Source: Pseudomonas paracarnis
GTDB taxonomy: Bacteria > Pseudomonadota > Gammaproteobacteria > Pseudomonadales > Pseudomonadaceae
DNA length: 64,000 nucleotides
Assembly: GCF_904063055.1 (NCBI RefSeq)
Contig: NZ_CAJFCN010000004.1
Location: 248,001 to 312,000, forward strand
Direction of reading: 5' to 3'
Shown: positions 42,215-54,378 of the stretch, piece after piece
How positions within the stretch are numbered: the first letter of the stretch is position 1
How the letters are laid out: every line of letters starts with the position of its first letter
Made by a program: the position numbers and the translations under genes
The notes under the pieces: generated by a model
Told to the model about the DNA's origin: nothing
Seen by the model: the letters and a program-made list of their open reading frames with translations, nothing else
The model's database searches: none

Positions 42215-44725
42215 TCAAGGCGTGCACACCAGTGACTGGCGCTCATAGTTCAGCGCCTTGTTCTGCGGTGGTAACGCATAGGTGGCACGACAATGCTGCT
42301 CACCCCACTTGATGATCAGCGTGCCCTGATCCTCTTCCACCAGTGCCAAGGCATTGCCATTCGGATCGGCAATCGCCAACTGCTTGCCATTGGCGTCTTC
42401 CAGTGAGGCACCAAACGACAGCGGTTGATGCTGGGCATCAAACAACTCAAACAATACGCGACGCCCGCTAGTGCCACTGTAATGCGCCACCACGATGGCG
42501 CCACGGCGCGGCACCAGCTGCTGGGTGGCGTTAGTGATTTCCACGTCGCCTCCCAGATCGCGAGTGTCCAGGCTGATCCAGTTGACCCGGTAAGGTTGCG
42601 CAGTGGGCACCACCGCATAGCCGTTGTAACCGGTTTCCACCCCGCTGTAGCTGCTGATCTTGGCCCCAGAGACGCCTGGTACTTCGGCCAGGGCGAAGGT
42701 CTCGCTGACCGTCTGCCCCAGGTTGACGCCACCCGCATGAGCCACCACGGAGCCTGCGAGGTTGAAGTTCTGTGAGTTGTAGCCCTGGCCCTGGCTGTAA
42801 CCGAGGCTGACGTCTGCCACGGCGGTGCGACTGTTGATGTTCACCGAGCCTGAGTCGCCGCTGGTGTCACTGTGGCCGGCCTGCACCGAATAGAAAGTGT
42901 CGCTGGTATCGGCCACGTAGCCATTGATGCCCGCTTGGGTGGTGGTATCGCCACGTTGGTGGCTGGTGGTGACAAACGCCCGTGGCGCGCGGGCCTGGCT
43001 GCCCAGCGGGAAAGACACCGACAGGTTCACCTGCGTGTCGCTGCTCGGCTCGCCCCAGGTGACGATCTGCTTGGTGCGCGTCACGCCAAGGTTGTAGCTC
43101 AGGTCGCCCCAGTTGCCGGTGTAGCCCGCGGAAAAGCTCTGGGAGCCGCCCCGATTCCAGTAGCGTTGGTCGCTGGCGTTCACATACAGGCTGCCGAATT
43201 CGCTGTTGCGTCCGATGCTCTGGTTGATGGTCAGGTCGGTGCGGGTTTTCGAGTGGCCGGTGCGTACGCGCAGGTCTTCGCTGCTGTCTTCCACATGGTC
43301 GGTGAGGGTGCGATAGCCCTCGGTGGAGTAGCGATAGGCGGCCAGGGTGAAGTTGGTATCGGTGCCGGCAAAGGTCTTGGCGTACAAGGCGCGTACGCTG
43401 CTGCCCTGGGAGGTTCGCCCCTGGGCCTTGCTGGACGAATGGGTGGTATCCAGGGAGAACGCACCGAACGAGGTGTTCCGGCCGGCGCCGATCGACAGCG
43501 CGCTGTAGTCCTCACTGGCTTGCACACCGACAATCCCACTGAGGTTGCTGGTCAAGCCGTAGGCCAGCGTACCGCTGAGAAAGCGCGGGGAGGCCAGGCC
43601 ATCGGCATTGCTTTTGAACGTGCCCGCCGAGACGCTGTATTTCACCTGGCCTTCGCGCACCATGATCGGCAGGCTGGAGAACGCCTGCATCGTCACCCGG
43701 CGCGTGCCGTCGGCTTCAATCACGGTGATTTGCAGGTCACCGTTGGAGCCGCTGGGGTAGATATCGTTGATCTCGAACGGGCCTGGCGCGACGTTGGCGG
43801 TGTAGAGGATGTAGTCGTTCTGGCGGATTTCCACCGTCGCGTTGGTCTGCGCCACCCCACGGATTACGGGTGCATAGCCGCGCTCGCTGTCGGCGCGCAT
43901 GCCATCATCAGAGGCGAGCTTGACCCCGCGATAGCGCACGCTGTCGAACAGGTCAGTGTCGGAGAAAATCTCACCGGCGCTGAACTGGCCCTTGATCGCG
44001 GTGACGTCATGCTGCAAGTAAGTGCGGTTGCTGGTGAAGGTGTTCGAGCGATCGGTGCCGCCGCTCAGGTTCGACTCGTTGCGCAGGCGCCAGGCCCCCA
44101 GGTTGATGCCGTTGCGCAGGCCCAGGTTATTGGCAATGCGGGTTTTATAGTCGCCGGCGGTGCGGCTGCTGTTGAGCTGGTAGTTGATGAAGGCGGCGGG
44201 CACACCGTCGTCCCACAACTGTGGGTCGACATACCCGCGCAAGCCACGCTGCATCGCCACCTGCGGGATGCTTGCGAGCAGGCGCAGACGGCTGCTGTCG
44301 TAGCGCACGCTGGCGTCTTCGATCATGTCGGTAAGGGCGTAGCAGTCCTGCGGCTGCTGCGGGTCAAGTTTGCCCTCGGCCTGCAAACGGTGCAGGTCGA
44401 TACCCAGTTGCTTGAGCAGGTCGAGGGTCAGGCAGGCTTCTACACGACCGTTTTTCGGGTTGCGCTTGAAATCGATATCGCGTCGGCCCACCAGCATTTT
44501 GTTGCTGTACAGGTCGACGCGGTAATTGCCCGGCAGCACGCTGTTGGCCGAGAGCAATTGCTGCAAGTCCACCGGCGACTGCGAGCCTTGCAGGAAGGTG
44601 GTGTTGAAGGTTTGCGCAGCGTCATCGGCCATGGTCAGACTGGGCAAGCTGGCAGCAATCGCCAGCGACAGCGTCTTCAACTTCAATACGCCACGTGCGG
44701 GCCTGTTGCTGGAAAGAAAAGACAT
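42215..44725 (-). CDS. Fimbrial outer-membrane usher (Cup type)
   Basis: The 836-residue product has a signal sequence (LKLKTLSLAIAASLPSLTMA), the PapC N-terminal domain (FNTTFLQGSQSPVDLQQLLS), the translocation barrel with plug (APVIRGVAQTNATVEIRQND, VAPGPFEINDIYPSGSNGDL, TVIEADGTRRVTMQAFSSLP) and C-terminal domains ending after CRATYALPPQNKALNYERQS and a cysteine. It polymerises and exports pilin from chaperone complexes. It is the last gene of the pilin-chaperone-usher part. The start at 44725 is chosen for the leader; the frame is open further upstream. Confidence 0.93.
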   Translation of the reverse strand: MSFLSSNRPARGVLKLKTLSLAIAASLPSLTMADDAAQTFNTTFLQGSQSPVDLQQLLSANSVLPGNYRVDLYSNKMLVGRRDIDFKRNPKNGRVEACLTLDLLKQLGIDLHRLQAEGKLDPQQPQDCYALTDMIEDASVRYDSSRLRLLASIPQVAMQRGLRGYVDPQLWDDGVPAAFINYQLNSSRTAGDYKTRIANNLGLRNGINLGAWRLRNESNLSGGTDRSNTFTSNRTYLQHDVTAIKGQFSAGEIFSDTDLFDSVRYRGVKLASDDGMRADSERGYAPVIRGVAQTNATVEIRQNDYILYTANVAPGPFEINDIYPSGSNGDLQITVIEADGTRRVTMQAFSSLPIMVREGQVKYSVSAGTFKSNADGLASPRFLSGTLAYGLTSNLSGIVGVQASEDYSALSIGAGRNTSFGAFSLDTTHSSSKAQGRTSQGSSVRALYAKTFAGTDTNFTLAAYRYSTEGYRTLTDHVEDSSEDLRVRTGHSKTRTDLTINQSIGRNSEFGSLYVNASDQRYWNRGGSQSFSAGYTGNWGDLSYNLGVTRTKQIVTWGEPSSDTQVNLSVSFPLGSQARAPRAFVTTSHQRGDTTTQAGINGYVADTSDTFYSVQAGHSDTSGDSGSVNINSRTAVADVSLGYSQGQGYNSQNFNLAGSVVAHAGGVNLGQTVSETFALAEVPGVSGAKISSYSGVETGYNGYAVVPTAQPYRVNWISLDTRDLGGDVEITNATQQLVPRRGAIVVAHYSGTSGRRVLFELFDAQHQPLSFGASLEDANGKQLAIADPNGNALALVEEDQGTLIIKWGEQHCRATYALPPQNKALNYERQSLVCTP

Positions 44726-44810
44726 GCGAAGACCTATGACATCCCTGATTGACGGACAGTCGGGCACGCAAACACGCACGCGAAGTGAGCTTGTGAGTTA
44801 GCGAAAGTGC

Positions 44811-45551
44811 TTAGGGGTTAAGTCGCGATTCAGTCGCATACGCCGGTAGCGCAGTGCCGCTAGACAGTGGCGCGCTGTAGTGATTCTGCGCGCCGTAATC
44901 ATTGATGCTGGAAAACGACAACCGCACCGGCCCGCTGGCAACTGGAGCACTGAGCGCAAACTGTTTTTGTTCGCCGGGTGCAATCATGGTGGAGTCGCTG
45001 GCCACTACCGCCTGCACTTTGATGTCGGCCATGGACACGTGGTACAGCGTCGGGTTTTTCACCTGCAACAGGGTTTGGCTGCCGTGTTTGGCCAGCGTCC
45101 ATTCAAGCTGTGCAGGGGCTTGCAGCGCACTGCCGGTAAGGCCGGCAGGGCGGTAAAAAATCTTGATGCGTTGGCGGATGGCCAACTGCAAGGTGTTCTC
45201 GGATTCGCTGGCTTGGGGGATTTCCTGCACATTGAGCCACACCACCGACTCGCGGTCCGTGGGCATGCCGGTGCCCTCATACAGAATGCGCAGCAGTTGT
45301 TGTTCCTTGGCGAATACCCGGGCCAGTGGCGGGGTGACGGCAAACGGTGCACGGCTGGCGCTGGCGTCGTTCATGTCGACCCAGGATTGAATCAATACAT
45401 CCTGGTTACCGTTACGCACGGTGATGTTGGCTTCCTTGTGGTCACCGTCAAACACGATACGGGTGGCATTCAATGAAATGCTGGCGGCGGCCTGGGTAGC
45501 CATGAGCAAGCCCAGCAGCCCCAGACATGCGGCGATAGAACGAGGCGGCAT
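44811..45551 (-). CDS. Fimbrial periplasmic chaperone (PapD type), first
   Basis: The 246-residue product has a signal peptide (IAACLGLLGLLMATQAAASI), the N-terminal Ig domain with SISLNATRIVFDGDHKEANI and an F1-G1 signature around APFAVTPPLARVFAKEQQLL, then VWLNVQEIP and LQLAIRQRIKIFYRP. The second Ig domain completes it. These are PapD/FimC hallmarks. It keeps pilin subunits folded for the usher. The gene lies between pilin and usher genes. Confidence 0.94.
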   Translation of the reverse strand: MPPRSIAACLGLLGLLMATQAAASISLNATRIVFDGDHKEANITVRNGNQDVLIQSWVDMNDASASRAPFAVTPPLARVFAKEQQLLRILYEGTGMPTDRESVVWLNVQEIPQASESENTLQLAIRQRIKIFYRPAGLTGSALQAPAQLEWTLAKHGSQTLLQVKNPTLYHVSMADIKVQAVVASDSTMIAPGEQKQFALSAPVASGPVRLSFSSINDYGAQNHYSAPLSSGTALPAYATESRLNP

Positions 45552-45582
45552 GAGGGTTATCCGGTGTAATCAGAAGACAATG

Positions 45583-45602
45583 GCGAGGCCGCAAGGCCTC
45601 GC
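45583..45602 (-). promoter_or_regulatory. Strong hairpin with GCAA tetraloop between pilin and chaperone genes
   Basis: GCGAGGCC (45583-45590), GCAA on +, GGCCTCGC (45595-45602) form a perfect 8-bp GC stem. The loop in the transcript reads TTGC. No U-run follows in the leftward direction, so it may be an mRNA-stabilising or attenuating element that raises pilin above chaperone and usher levels. Position 25 nt after the pilin stop supports this. Confidence 0.6.
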
Positions 45603-45626
45603 GCGTTCGGTGCCCGGGGCGCCGAA

Positions 45627-46229
45627 TTATTCGTATTGCAGGATGAACGGCAGGGTGGCGTCACCGCGACCGGCGGTCGATGAACCCGCCGCTGCGGTAG
45701 TGACGTAGGCGGCCGCGAAGCTCAGGGTGGCGTCGCCGCCTTCAGTACCGGCACCGTGCATGGTGCTTTCAATGCGTGCGGTGCTTGGCGAGCTGAGGTC
45801 AATCAGACTGCCCTTGCTGTCCAGCAGGGCAATACCGACGTTTTGTGCGGTGGCCGAACCCGGGTTCAGGGCCAGTACTTTTTTGCCGGTGACCAGGCCG
45901 GAACCGCCGTTGTTGGCGTCAAAGATCATGGCGACCTTGGTGCCCTGGTTGCAGTTGACGTTCAGGTTGAAGTCTTTGGCGGTCACACGACCTGCGGTTG
46001 GGTTTTCCGCGGTGCCCATGTCCTTGATCGAAACGTTGCCCATGTCCACCGAAATGGTGCGGTCGGAGTTGGCGCCGTCCACCGAGCACGCGTCGTTGTT
46101 GATCACGCCGGTGAAGGTGATTTTGCCGCTGCCGCCCAGGGTTGGCGCTGCTGCTTCACCCTCGGCGAATGCACTGCCGGAGGCCGCGATAATAGCCGAG
46201 GCGATAACAGCCAGGGAAAACTTCTTCAT
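45627..46229 (-). CDS. Major fimbrial subunit (Cup pilin)
   Basis: The 200-residue product has a signal peptide (MKKFSLAVIASAIIAASGSAFA) and the type 1 pilin fold: KITFTGVINNDACSVDG (first Cys), TAKDFNLNVNCNQGT (second Cys forming the usual disulphide), and the beta-zipper end GRGDATLPFILQYE with penultimate Tyr. Length is typical. Its promoter region carries an RcsB-box-like dyad at 46314. The assembled fibre would extend from the usher at the cell surface. Confidence 0.93.
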   Translation of the reverse strand: MKKFSLAVIASAIIAASGSAFAEGEAAAPTLGGSGKITFTGVINNDACSVDGANSDRTISVDMGNVSIKDMGTAENPTAGRVTAKDFNLNVNCNQGTKVAMIFDANNGGSGLVTGKKVLALNPGSATAQNVGIALLDSKGSLIDLSSPSTARIESTMHGAGTEGGDATLSFAAAYVTTAAAGSSTAGRGDATLPFILQYE

Positions 46230-46313
46230 GATGATGTCCGTAAGGTTTAGTTGGAAAAAAGTGCTGTTGTTGAACTGCGAGCAAAGAGTAGGCGACGAGG
46301 CGGCAGGAGCGAA

Positions 46314-46327
46314 TAAGACGATTCTTA
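46314..46327. promoter_or_regulatory. RcsB-box-like dyad upstream of the pilin gene
   Basis: TAAGACGATTCTTA (reverse: TAAGAATCGTCTTA) is a dyad TAAGA-N4-TCTTA lying 85-98 bp before the pilin start. It matches the enterobacterial Rcs box TAAGAATATTCCTA at 11 of 14 positions. Related 14-mers occur at 54357, 56139 and 56181. A gene for an RcsB-like regulator lies immediately upstream. Confidence 0.7.
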
Positions 46328-46392
46328 TAAGCGCTGGGGCGGGCAGGTTGTTTGCACGGTTGCAGCAGTGAAGAGCCAGAAAACAAAGGTCG

Positions 46393-46415
46393 AAGCCATT
46401 GTCCAGAAATGGCTT
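46393..46415 (-). terminator. Dyad after the rcsB-like gene, possible weak terminator
   Basis: AAGCCAT (46393-46399) and ATGGCTT (46409-46415) form a 7-bp stem with a 9-nt loop, 12 nt after the stop of the regulator gene. In the leftward direction a T-rich stretch (CTTTGTTTTCT) follows. It could end the signalling operon before the pilin promoter. A protein binding site is the alternative. Confidence 0.4.
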
Positions 46416-46427
46416 GCAAGTTATGCG

Positions 46428-47075
46428 TTAGTTGAAGATGTTACGTTCCAGGCAATAAGCAAGAAGGTCCTGGTCGCTGCTCACTTCAAGTTTGCGCATG
46501 GCCGATACTTTTTGTGCGCTGATGGTCTTTGAACTTCGGTTCTGGCGGCGCGCAATTTCACTCACGCTCATGCCGGAAATAAACAGGCGCAGGATCTCGA
46601 ACTCTTTGGGTGACAAACTTGTAAAGCGCTCGTCAATTGCCGTGAGGGTCTCTATCACCGAGGTCTTTGGCGGCTCCAGGCTGCGATAGTCGCTGTCTTG
46701 GGCGATCGCCTTGAGTGCCAGTTGAATCTCGGTATGCAACTGGCTTTTCTGGATGATGCCGACCACGCCCAGCTCTTGCAGGCGGGTGAGAATCAGGTGA
46801 TTGGAGATCATGGTCAGGATGAGGATCTGTACCTGCGGGAAGTGCCGTTTGAGGTACTCCACCAGCTTCAGGCCATCGCCATAAGGCGAGTCGCCCGGCA
46901 TGTTGTAGTCAGTAATCACGATGTCAGCGCCTTGATGCTGCAACAACTCGATCAGGCCGGCCGAACACACGGCCTCGCCGACGACTTGAAAGCGCATGTC
47001 ACGCTCTACCAGTTCGCGAACGCCAAGCAACACGATCGGGTGATCGTCCGCGATTACCACGTTGAATTTTTTCAT
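46428..47075 (-). CDS. rcsB: RcsB-like response regulator (REC + LuxR-type HTH)
   Basis: The 215-residue product has a receiver domain (NVVIADDHPIVLLGVREL; phosphoacceptor Asp in VITDYNMPGDSPYGDG) and a C-terminal HTH (FTSLSPKEFEILRLFISGMS, EIARRQNRSSKTISAQK). The receiver and HTH segments closely follow the pattern of RcsB, including GDGLKLVEYLKRHFPQ. In PA14 the RcsB next to cupD activates fimbrial expression. I start at ATG 47075 because the REC begins there. It ends the four-gene signalling operon. Confidence 0.9.
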   Translation of the reverse strand: MKKFNVVIADDHPIVLLGVRELVERDMRFQVVGEAVCSAGLIELLQHQGADIVITDYNMPGDSPYGDGLKLVEYLKRHFPQVQILILTMISNHLILTRLQELGVVGIIQKSQLHTEIQLALKAIAQDSDYRSLEPPKTSVIETLTAIDERFTSLSPKEFEILRLFISGMSVSEIARRQNRSSKTISAQKVSAMRKLEVSSDQDLLAYCLERNIFN

Positions 47076-47098
47076 AAAGGGCCGTCCGTAGTGCCAGT

Positions 47099-50272
<3,174 letters not shown>

Positions 50273-50342
50273 CAGGGGTTTCCGCAGGCGCAGGATAAAT
50301 CGGCACTGGATGGAGCTTACTCCTTATGATCGTGGCCGCCAG

Positions 50343-51536
50343 CTAGTGAGATGTCGCGGGGCCATCATTGTTCAGTAGTTGCTGAAATTGGTCCGAAGAC
50401 ACTGCGTGAGAGATCAGGAAACCCTGCACCTGATTGCAGTCGATTTTGCGCAGCAGCGCCAATTGCTGCGGGGTCTCCACGCCCTCGGCAACCACCGTCA
50501 GACCCAACTTGCGGCCCAGCGCGATAATGCTCGCCAATGCCTGGGCGATGCCTTCGTTGTCGTGGCTGCCCTGCACCAGTGCCTGGTCGATCTTCAGTTC
50601 GGTAAAGGGCGTGGACACCAGATTGAGGTAGGAGCTGTAGCCCTTGCCGAAATCATCCTGGGACAAACCGAACCCCTTGATCCGCAATCGGCAGGCGCCG
50701 GCGTAGAAATTGCTGATGTCCTGCGGCACCGAACATTCCATCAACTCGAAGCAGATCATTCCCGGGATACCATCGTGGTGCAGCACGAACTCCAGCAAAC
50801 GGTCGGCCAGGTCATGGCTGTTGAGCAAGTGGGTCGGCAGGTTGATCGACACCGGAATTTCATAGCCGCGCTGGCGCCAGTGTTCCTGGGCGTGGATCGC
50901 TTGCTTGAGCACCTGCCACAACAGCCGCTCCTCCAGTTCGAACGCCTTGATTGCCGGCAGGAACGCGGCAGGCAGCATCACGCCTTGTTCGGGGTGCATC
51001 CAGCGCACCAGGGCTTCGGCGGCGACGATACGGCCGTTGGCCAGGGATTTTTTCGGCTGGAACCAGGCCTGGAACTGGCCGCTGCTCATGGCCTGCACCA
51101 GCGTGTGACGGTCGATGTCCATGTGCTCGGGCAGTTCGGGGGTAGGCGTGCGCACCCTGTTCCTGAGTTGGTTGACCAGGGTGCGTAAGGCTTCGGCGTT
51201 CACGGGCTTGGAAATCAGGCCAAGCACTTCCACATCGAGGTTTTTCGCCACTAGGCTGGCCGCCATCAGCATGCGCCTCGACGCCGCACTCATGATTGCC
51301 AGCGCCGGCTTGCAGCGCAGGCTGGCCAGGCACTGGATAAACTGCACGCCGTCCATGCCGGGCATCAGCAGGTCGGTCAGTACCAGGTCGAAGTCCCGCT
51401 GGCGCAGGCGCTCCAGCGCTTCTTTGCCATCCTCGGCGGTTTCGAGCAGGAAGTCTCCCAACTCGCTGAGCAAGTTCTGCAGGTAGATATGCTGCAGGGG
51501 ATGGTCCTCGACAATCAGAATACTAAGGGGCTTCAT
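50343..51536 (-). CDS. pvrR: PvrR-like response regulator with EAL phosphodiesterase domain
   Basis: The 397-residue product has an N-terminal receiver (LSILIVEDHPLQHIYLQNLL, DLVLTDLLMPGMDGVQF) and a C-terminal EAL domain with VAAEALVRW, SINLP, CFELMECSV, QDDFGKGYSSYL, ELKIDQALV, VVAEGVETP and QVQGFLIS. The metal- and substrate-binding residues of an active c-di-GMP phosphodiesterase are present. Loop 6 has Lys for the usual Thr/Ala after DDFG. PA14 PvrR lowers c-di-GMP and opposes cupD fimbriae. The ATG at 51536 lies inside the preceding kinase gene (14-nt overlap). Confidence 0.9.
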   Translation of the reverse strand: MKPLSILIVEDHPLQHIYLQNLLSELGDFLLETAEDGKEALERLRQRDFDLVLTDLLMPGMDGVQFIQCLASLRCKPALAIMSAASRRMLMAASLVAKNLDVEVLGLISKPVNAEALRTLVNQLRNRVRTPTPELPEHMDIDRHTLVQAMSSGQFQAWFQPKKSLANGRIVAAEALVRWMHPEQGVMLPAAFLPAIKAFELEERLLWQVLKQAIHAQEHWRQRGYEIPVSINLPTHLLNSHDLADRLLEFVLHHDGIPGMICFELMECSVPQDISNFYAGACRLRIKGFGLSQDDFGKGYSSYLNLVSTPFTELKIDQALVQGSHDNEGIAQALASIIALGRKLGLTVVAEGVETPQQLALLRKIDCNQVQGFLISHAVSSDQFQQLLNNDGPATSH

Positions 51537-54321
51537 GGGTGATCCGTGCATAAGGCGCCAGGGAGTTGAATAGAGCCCGCAACGCAAAGGGTTTGACCAG
51601 GCAATGGTTCATGCCGGCGGCCAGGCACAGGTCGGCCTCGCCGCGCATGGCGTTGGCGGTGGCCCCGATAATCGGCAACGTGCAGCCCTGGCGCCGCAGT
51701 TCACGCGCCAGTTCATAGCCGTTGATATGGGGCATGTTCACATCCGTCAACACCACGTCGAAGTTGCCGGCGGTGTGGAGCTGCAACGCTTGCTGACCGT
51801 CGGCCGCCAGCTCCACGGTGCAGCCTAGTTCTTCCAGTTGATCACGCAAAATCAGCTGGTTGATGATGTTGTCCTCGGCCACCAGCAGGTGCAGGTTGAG
51901 TTTGTTCAGATCCCGCCGGTGCGTTTGCTCATCGGCACGGGCCACCCATAGCCCTTGCGCCTGGCTCACGGCCTGATGAATAGCCCCCAGGTGGTTGAGG
52001 TTGACGTGCCAGGCGCCGGCGTCGGCTTCTACGCCGGGGCAGGCGTTGCTGCTCACGTGAATCACCGGCCCGGGCCACTCGGGCACCAGCAACGGGTCGA
52101 CACTGCCGGGGTGCACTTGCAACAGCAGATGTGTGTCCGCCAGCGTCGGCAAGCCGGCCTGGGCCCTCGCGCCCCAACGGCGCAACCAGCCGGCGATGGC
52201 GTTTGCCAGTTCCGGGATCGGCGAGGCTACGTAAATGGTCTCGGCCAGCAACGGGGTCATCGGTGGAACAGATGCTTCTTCCAACGGCAGGATCAGGCTG
52301 AAACTGCTGCCCAGGCCGAGTTCGCTGACCATGCGGATATTGCCGTTCATCAACTCCGTCAGACGCTGGCAGATAGGCAGGCCCAGGCCGGTGCCGGCGA
52401 CCACATTGGTATTGCCCTCACTCTGGTAAAACGGCTCGAAGATCATCGCCTGGTCTTCCTGGGCGATACCTTTGCCGGTGTCCGAGACTTGCCACAACAG
52501 ACTGGAGCGTTCTCCGTCGCGGCCCAGCACTTTGACCCGCAGCACCACGCGCCCATAGTCGGTAAATTTCACCGCGTTGTTGAGCAGGTTATTGAGAATC
52601 TGGCGGATGCGCGTTACGTCGCCGATCAGACGTTCCGGCAGCTTGGGATCAAAGCAGGCATACAACTGCAGGCCCTTGGCGTGGGCCGCTGCGGCGTAGC
52701 CCTGGATGATTTCATGCACAAGGTCCAGCGCAGAGAACTCGCCCATCTCCAGTGCCAACTGCCCGGCCTCGATCTTCGATACGTCCAGCACATCGCAGAT
52801 CAGTTGCAGCAAGGTCGACGACGAGCCTTCGATCGCCTGCAAGTAGTCCTTTTGTTGTGCATCCAATTGCGTGCGCGCCAGTAGTTCCAGGGTGCCGAGC
52901 ACGCCATACAGCGGTGTACGGATTTCATGGCTCATGGTCGCCAGGAACAGGGTTTTTGCCGCGTTGGCTGCGTCCGCCGATTGCCGCGCCTCTTCCAGCG
53001 CCGCCTCGACCTGCTTGCGCGCACTGATGTCACTGAAGGCGCAAAACAGCACGTCTTCTCCTTTGTAGCGGGTGGGTGCACTGCTCAGGTACAGGTGACG
53101 GCCATCGATGGTTTCAAAGTAGTCACTGCGCTCGGAAGGTCCGTTGGCAAAGGCTTGCTCGATCCAGCCGGCGCGCAGCGCCTCGCGCTCCGGCCCGTTA
53201 CCCAGCCATTGCTGGGCCAGGGCGTTTTCCAGTACCACCTGGCCGTCGGTGCGGCGCAGCACGCAGAGGGCCACAGGAGCGGTCTGGATCACATCGCGGC
53301 CGAAGGCTTCGCTTTCGATCAGTGCCTGGATGCGATGGATCGACGGAATGATAAAACGCTGGTCGACGCGGCGCATCACCAGCCCGATCAGCGTCAGGCT
53401 GAACAGGCAGAGCAACAACGAACCGAGCAGCTGTTTCCACAGGCCAGTGACCACTGCACGCAGGTCGATGGAGTACATCAACTGCCACTCAGAGGACTTC
53501 AGGTGTTTGCGAATCACCAGGTGGTCGGGTAGCCAGCCGTTGCCGACAAAACCGAAAAAACTGTCTTCGCCGGGCCTCAGCTGTTGCTGGCTCAACTGTG
53601 TATCGGTGCTGTTGGTGAACACCAGCATGCCCTGGGAATTGAGCATCATGAACTCGCCGGCGCTCTGGTCGCTGAGTGTCGAGGAGACTTCACGGCTATC
53701 CATCTCCAGGCCGAGCCAGCCGGAGTCGGGGTCGCGTTCGTCCAGGCGGATGAAGATGTACAGGTGCGAGTGCTGTTCAGTCCTGTCGCTCAGCCAAAGT
53801 TCGTTAAGTGTGGCCGGGTCGGTGTGCTGCAGGGCCTTGAGGCGGTTGAGCATGCATTTGGAAATCGGCAATACCTGCGAGGTGGCGTCGTAAAGGCGCA
53901 TCACTTGCGGGTTGGGGCCTGCGTTGACATAGAGTAGGTTCAGCTGTTTGGCCTTCAGGTAGTCGCGCATGCGTGCGGTCAGCCAGATGCTCCACTGGTT
54001 GCCCGATGTGTCGCCCAATTCCAGGTGCTGTTCTTCGGCCGAGGATGGATAGACCCTGGACTGCTTGCGCACTGTCGACAGGCTCAGGCTTTCGAGCAGG
54101 GCTTGGCGGTTGGTGAAAAAGGTATGGGCTTCGGCAATGGCGCTGCTCATGTAGCCGCGGCGCTGGGAGATGTCGTTGTTGAAGGTCGACAGCAAAAAGG
54201 TATAGACCCCGCTGAGGATGCCTACCAGCAGCACGCTCGCAAAAATACGAAGCAGCCTTCTGGCTGCTTCGGGTCGGGAGAGGACGGGGTTGATCTGGAG
54301 CAGATAACTTTTCAATCGCAT
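51523..54321 (-). CDS. pvrS: PvrS-like hybrid sensor kinase lacking an HPt domain
   Basis: The 932-residue protein has two membrane segments (near residues 25-46 and 295-315) around a periplasmic region, a PAS-like linker (VIQTAPVALCVLRRTDGQVV), HisKA (LATMSHEIRTPLYGVLG), HATPase (NNLLNNAVKFTDYG, GTGLGLPICQRL) and a receiver (HLLVAEDNIINQLILRDQL, DVVLTDVNMPHINGYE). It stops right after the receiver, so no HPt is present. To signal further it would need the HPt of the RcsC-like kinase. It starts the signalling operon and has an Rcs-box-like site just upstream. Confidence 0.88.
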   Translation of the reverse strand: MRLKSYLLQINPVLSRPEAARRLLRIFASVLLVGILSGVYTFLLSTFNNDISQRRGYMSSAIAEAHTFFTNRQALLESLSLSTVRKQSRVYPSSAEEQHLELGDTSGNQWSIWLTARMRDYLKAKQLNLLYVNAGPNPQVMRLYDATSQVLPISKCMLNRLKALQHTDPATLNELWLSDRTEQHSHLYIFIRLDERDPDSGWLGLEMDSREVSSTLSDQSAGEFMMLNSQGMLVFTNSTDTQLSQQQLRPGEDSFFGFVGNGWLPDHLVIRKHLKSSEWQLMYSIDLRAVVTGLWKQLLGSLLLCLFSLTLIGLVMRRVDQRFIIPSIHRIQALIESEAFGRDVIQTAPVALCVLRRTDGQVVLENALAQQWLGNGPEREALRAGWIEQAFANGPSERSDYFETIDGRHLYLSSAPTRYKGEDVLFCAFSDISARKQVEAALEEARQSADAANAAKTLFLATMSHEIRTPLYGVLGTLELLARTQLDAQQKDYLQAIEGSSSTLLQLICDVLDVSKIEAGQLALEMGEFSALDLVHEIIQGYAAAAHAKGLQLYACFDPKLPERLIGDVTRIRQILNNLLNNAVKFTDYGRVVLRVKVLGRDGERSSLLWQVSDTGKGIAQEDQAMIFEPFYQSEGNTNVVAGTGLGLPICQRLTELMNGNIRMVSELGLGSSFSLILPLEEASVPPMTPLLAETIYVASPIPELANAIAGWLRRWGARAQAGLPTLADTHLLLQVHPGSVDPLLVPEWPGPVIHVSSNACPGVEADAGAWHVNLNHLGAIHQAVSQAQGLWVARADEQTHRRDLNKLNLHLLVAEDNIINQLILRDQLEELGCTVELAADGQQALQLHTAGNFDVVLTDVNMPHINGYELARELRRQGCTLPIIGATANAMRGEADLCLAAGMNHCLVKPFALRALFNSLAPYARITHEAP

Positions 54322-54356
54322 CGGCAGACTTTACGTCTGGGCCTTTGCCGGTGGCA

Positions 54357-54370
54357 TAAGACGATCCTTA
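54357..54370. promoter_or_regulatory. RcsB-box-like dyad upstream of the pvrS-like gene
   Basis: TAAGACGATCCTTA (reverse TAAGGATCGTCTTA) differs from the pilin-promoter site at a single base. It lies 36 bp upstream of the kinase start, between the adhesin gene and the signalling operon, and may allow feedback by the RcsB-like regulator on its own operon. Confidence 0.65.
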
Positions 54371-54378
54371 AAAATCAC

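Noticed and set aside
42872..44752. A 626-codon rightward open frame opposite the fimbrial usher
   Set aside because: It is the antisense shadow of a GC-rich gene. The usher frame has a full set of family motifs, while this frame shows low-complexity Gly/Ala/Val/His content and no domain.
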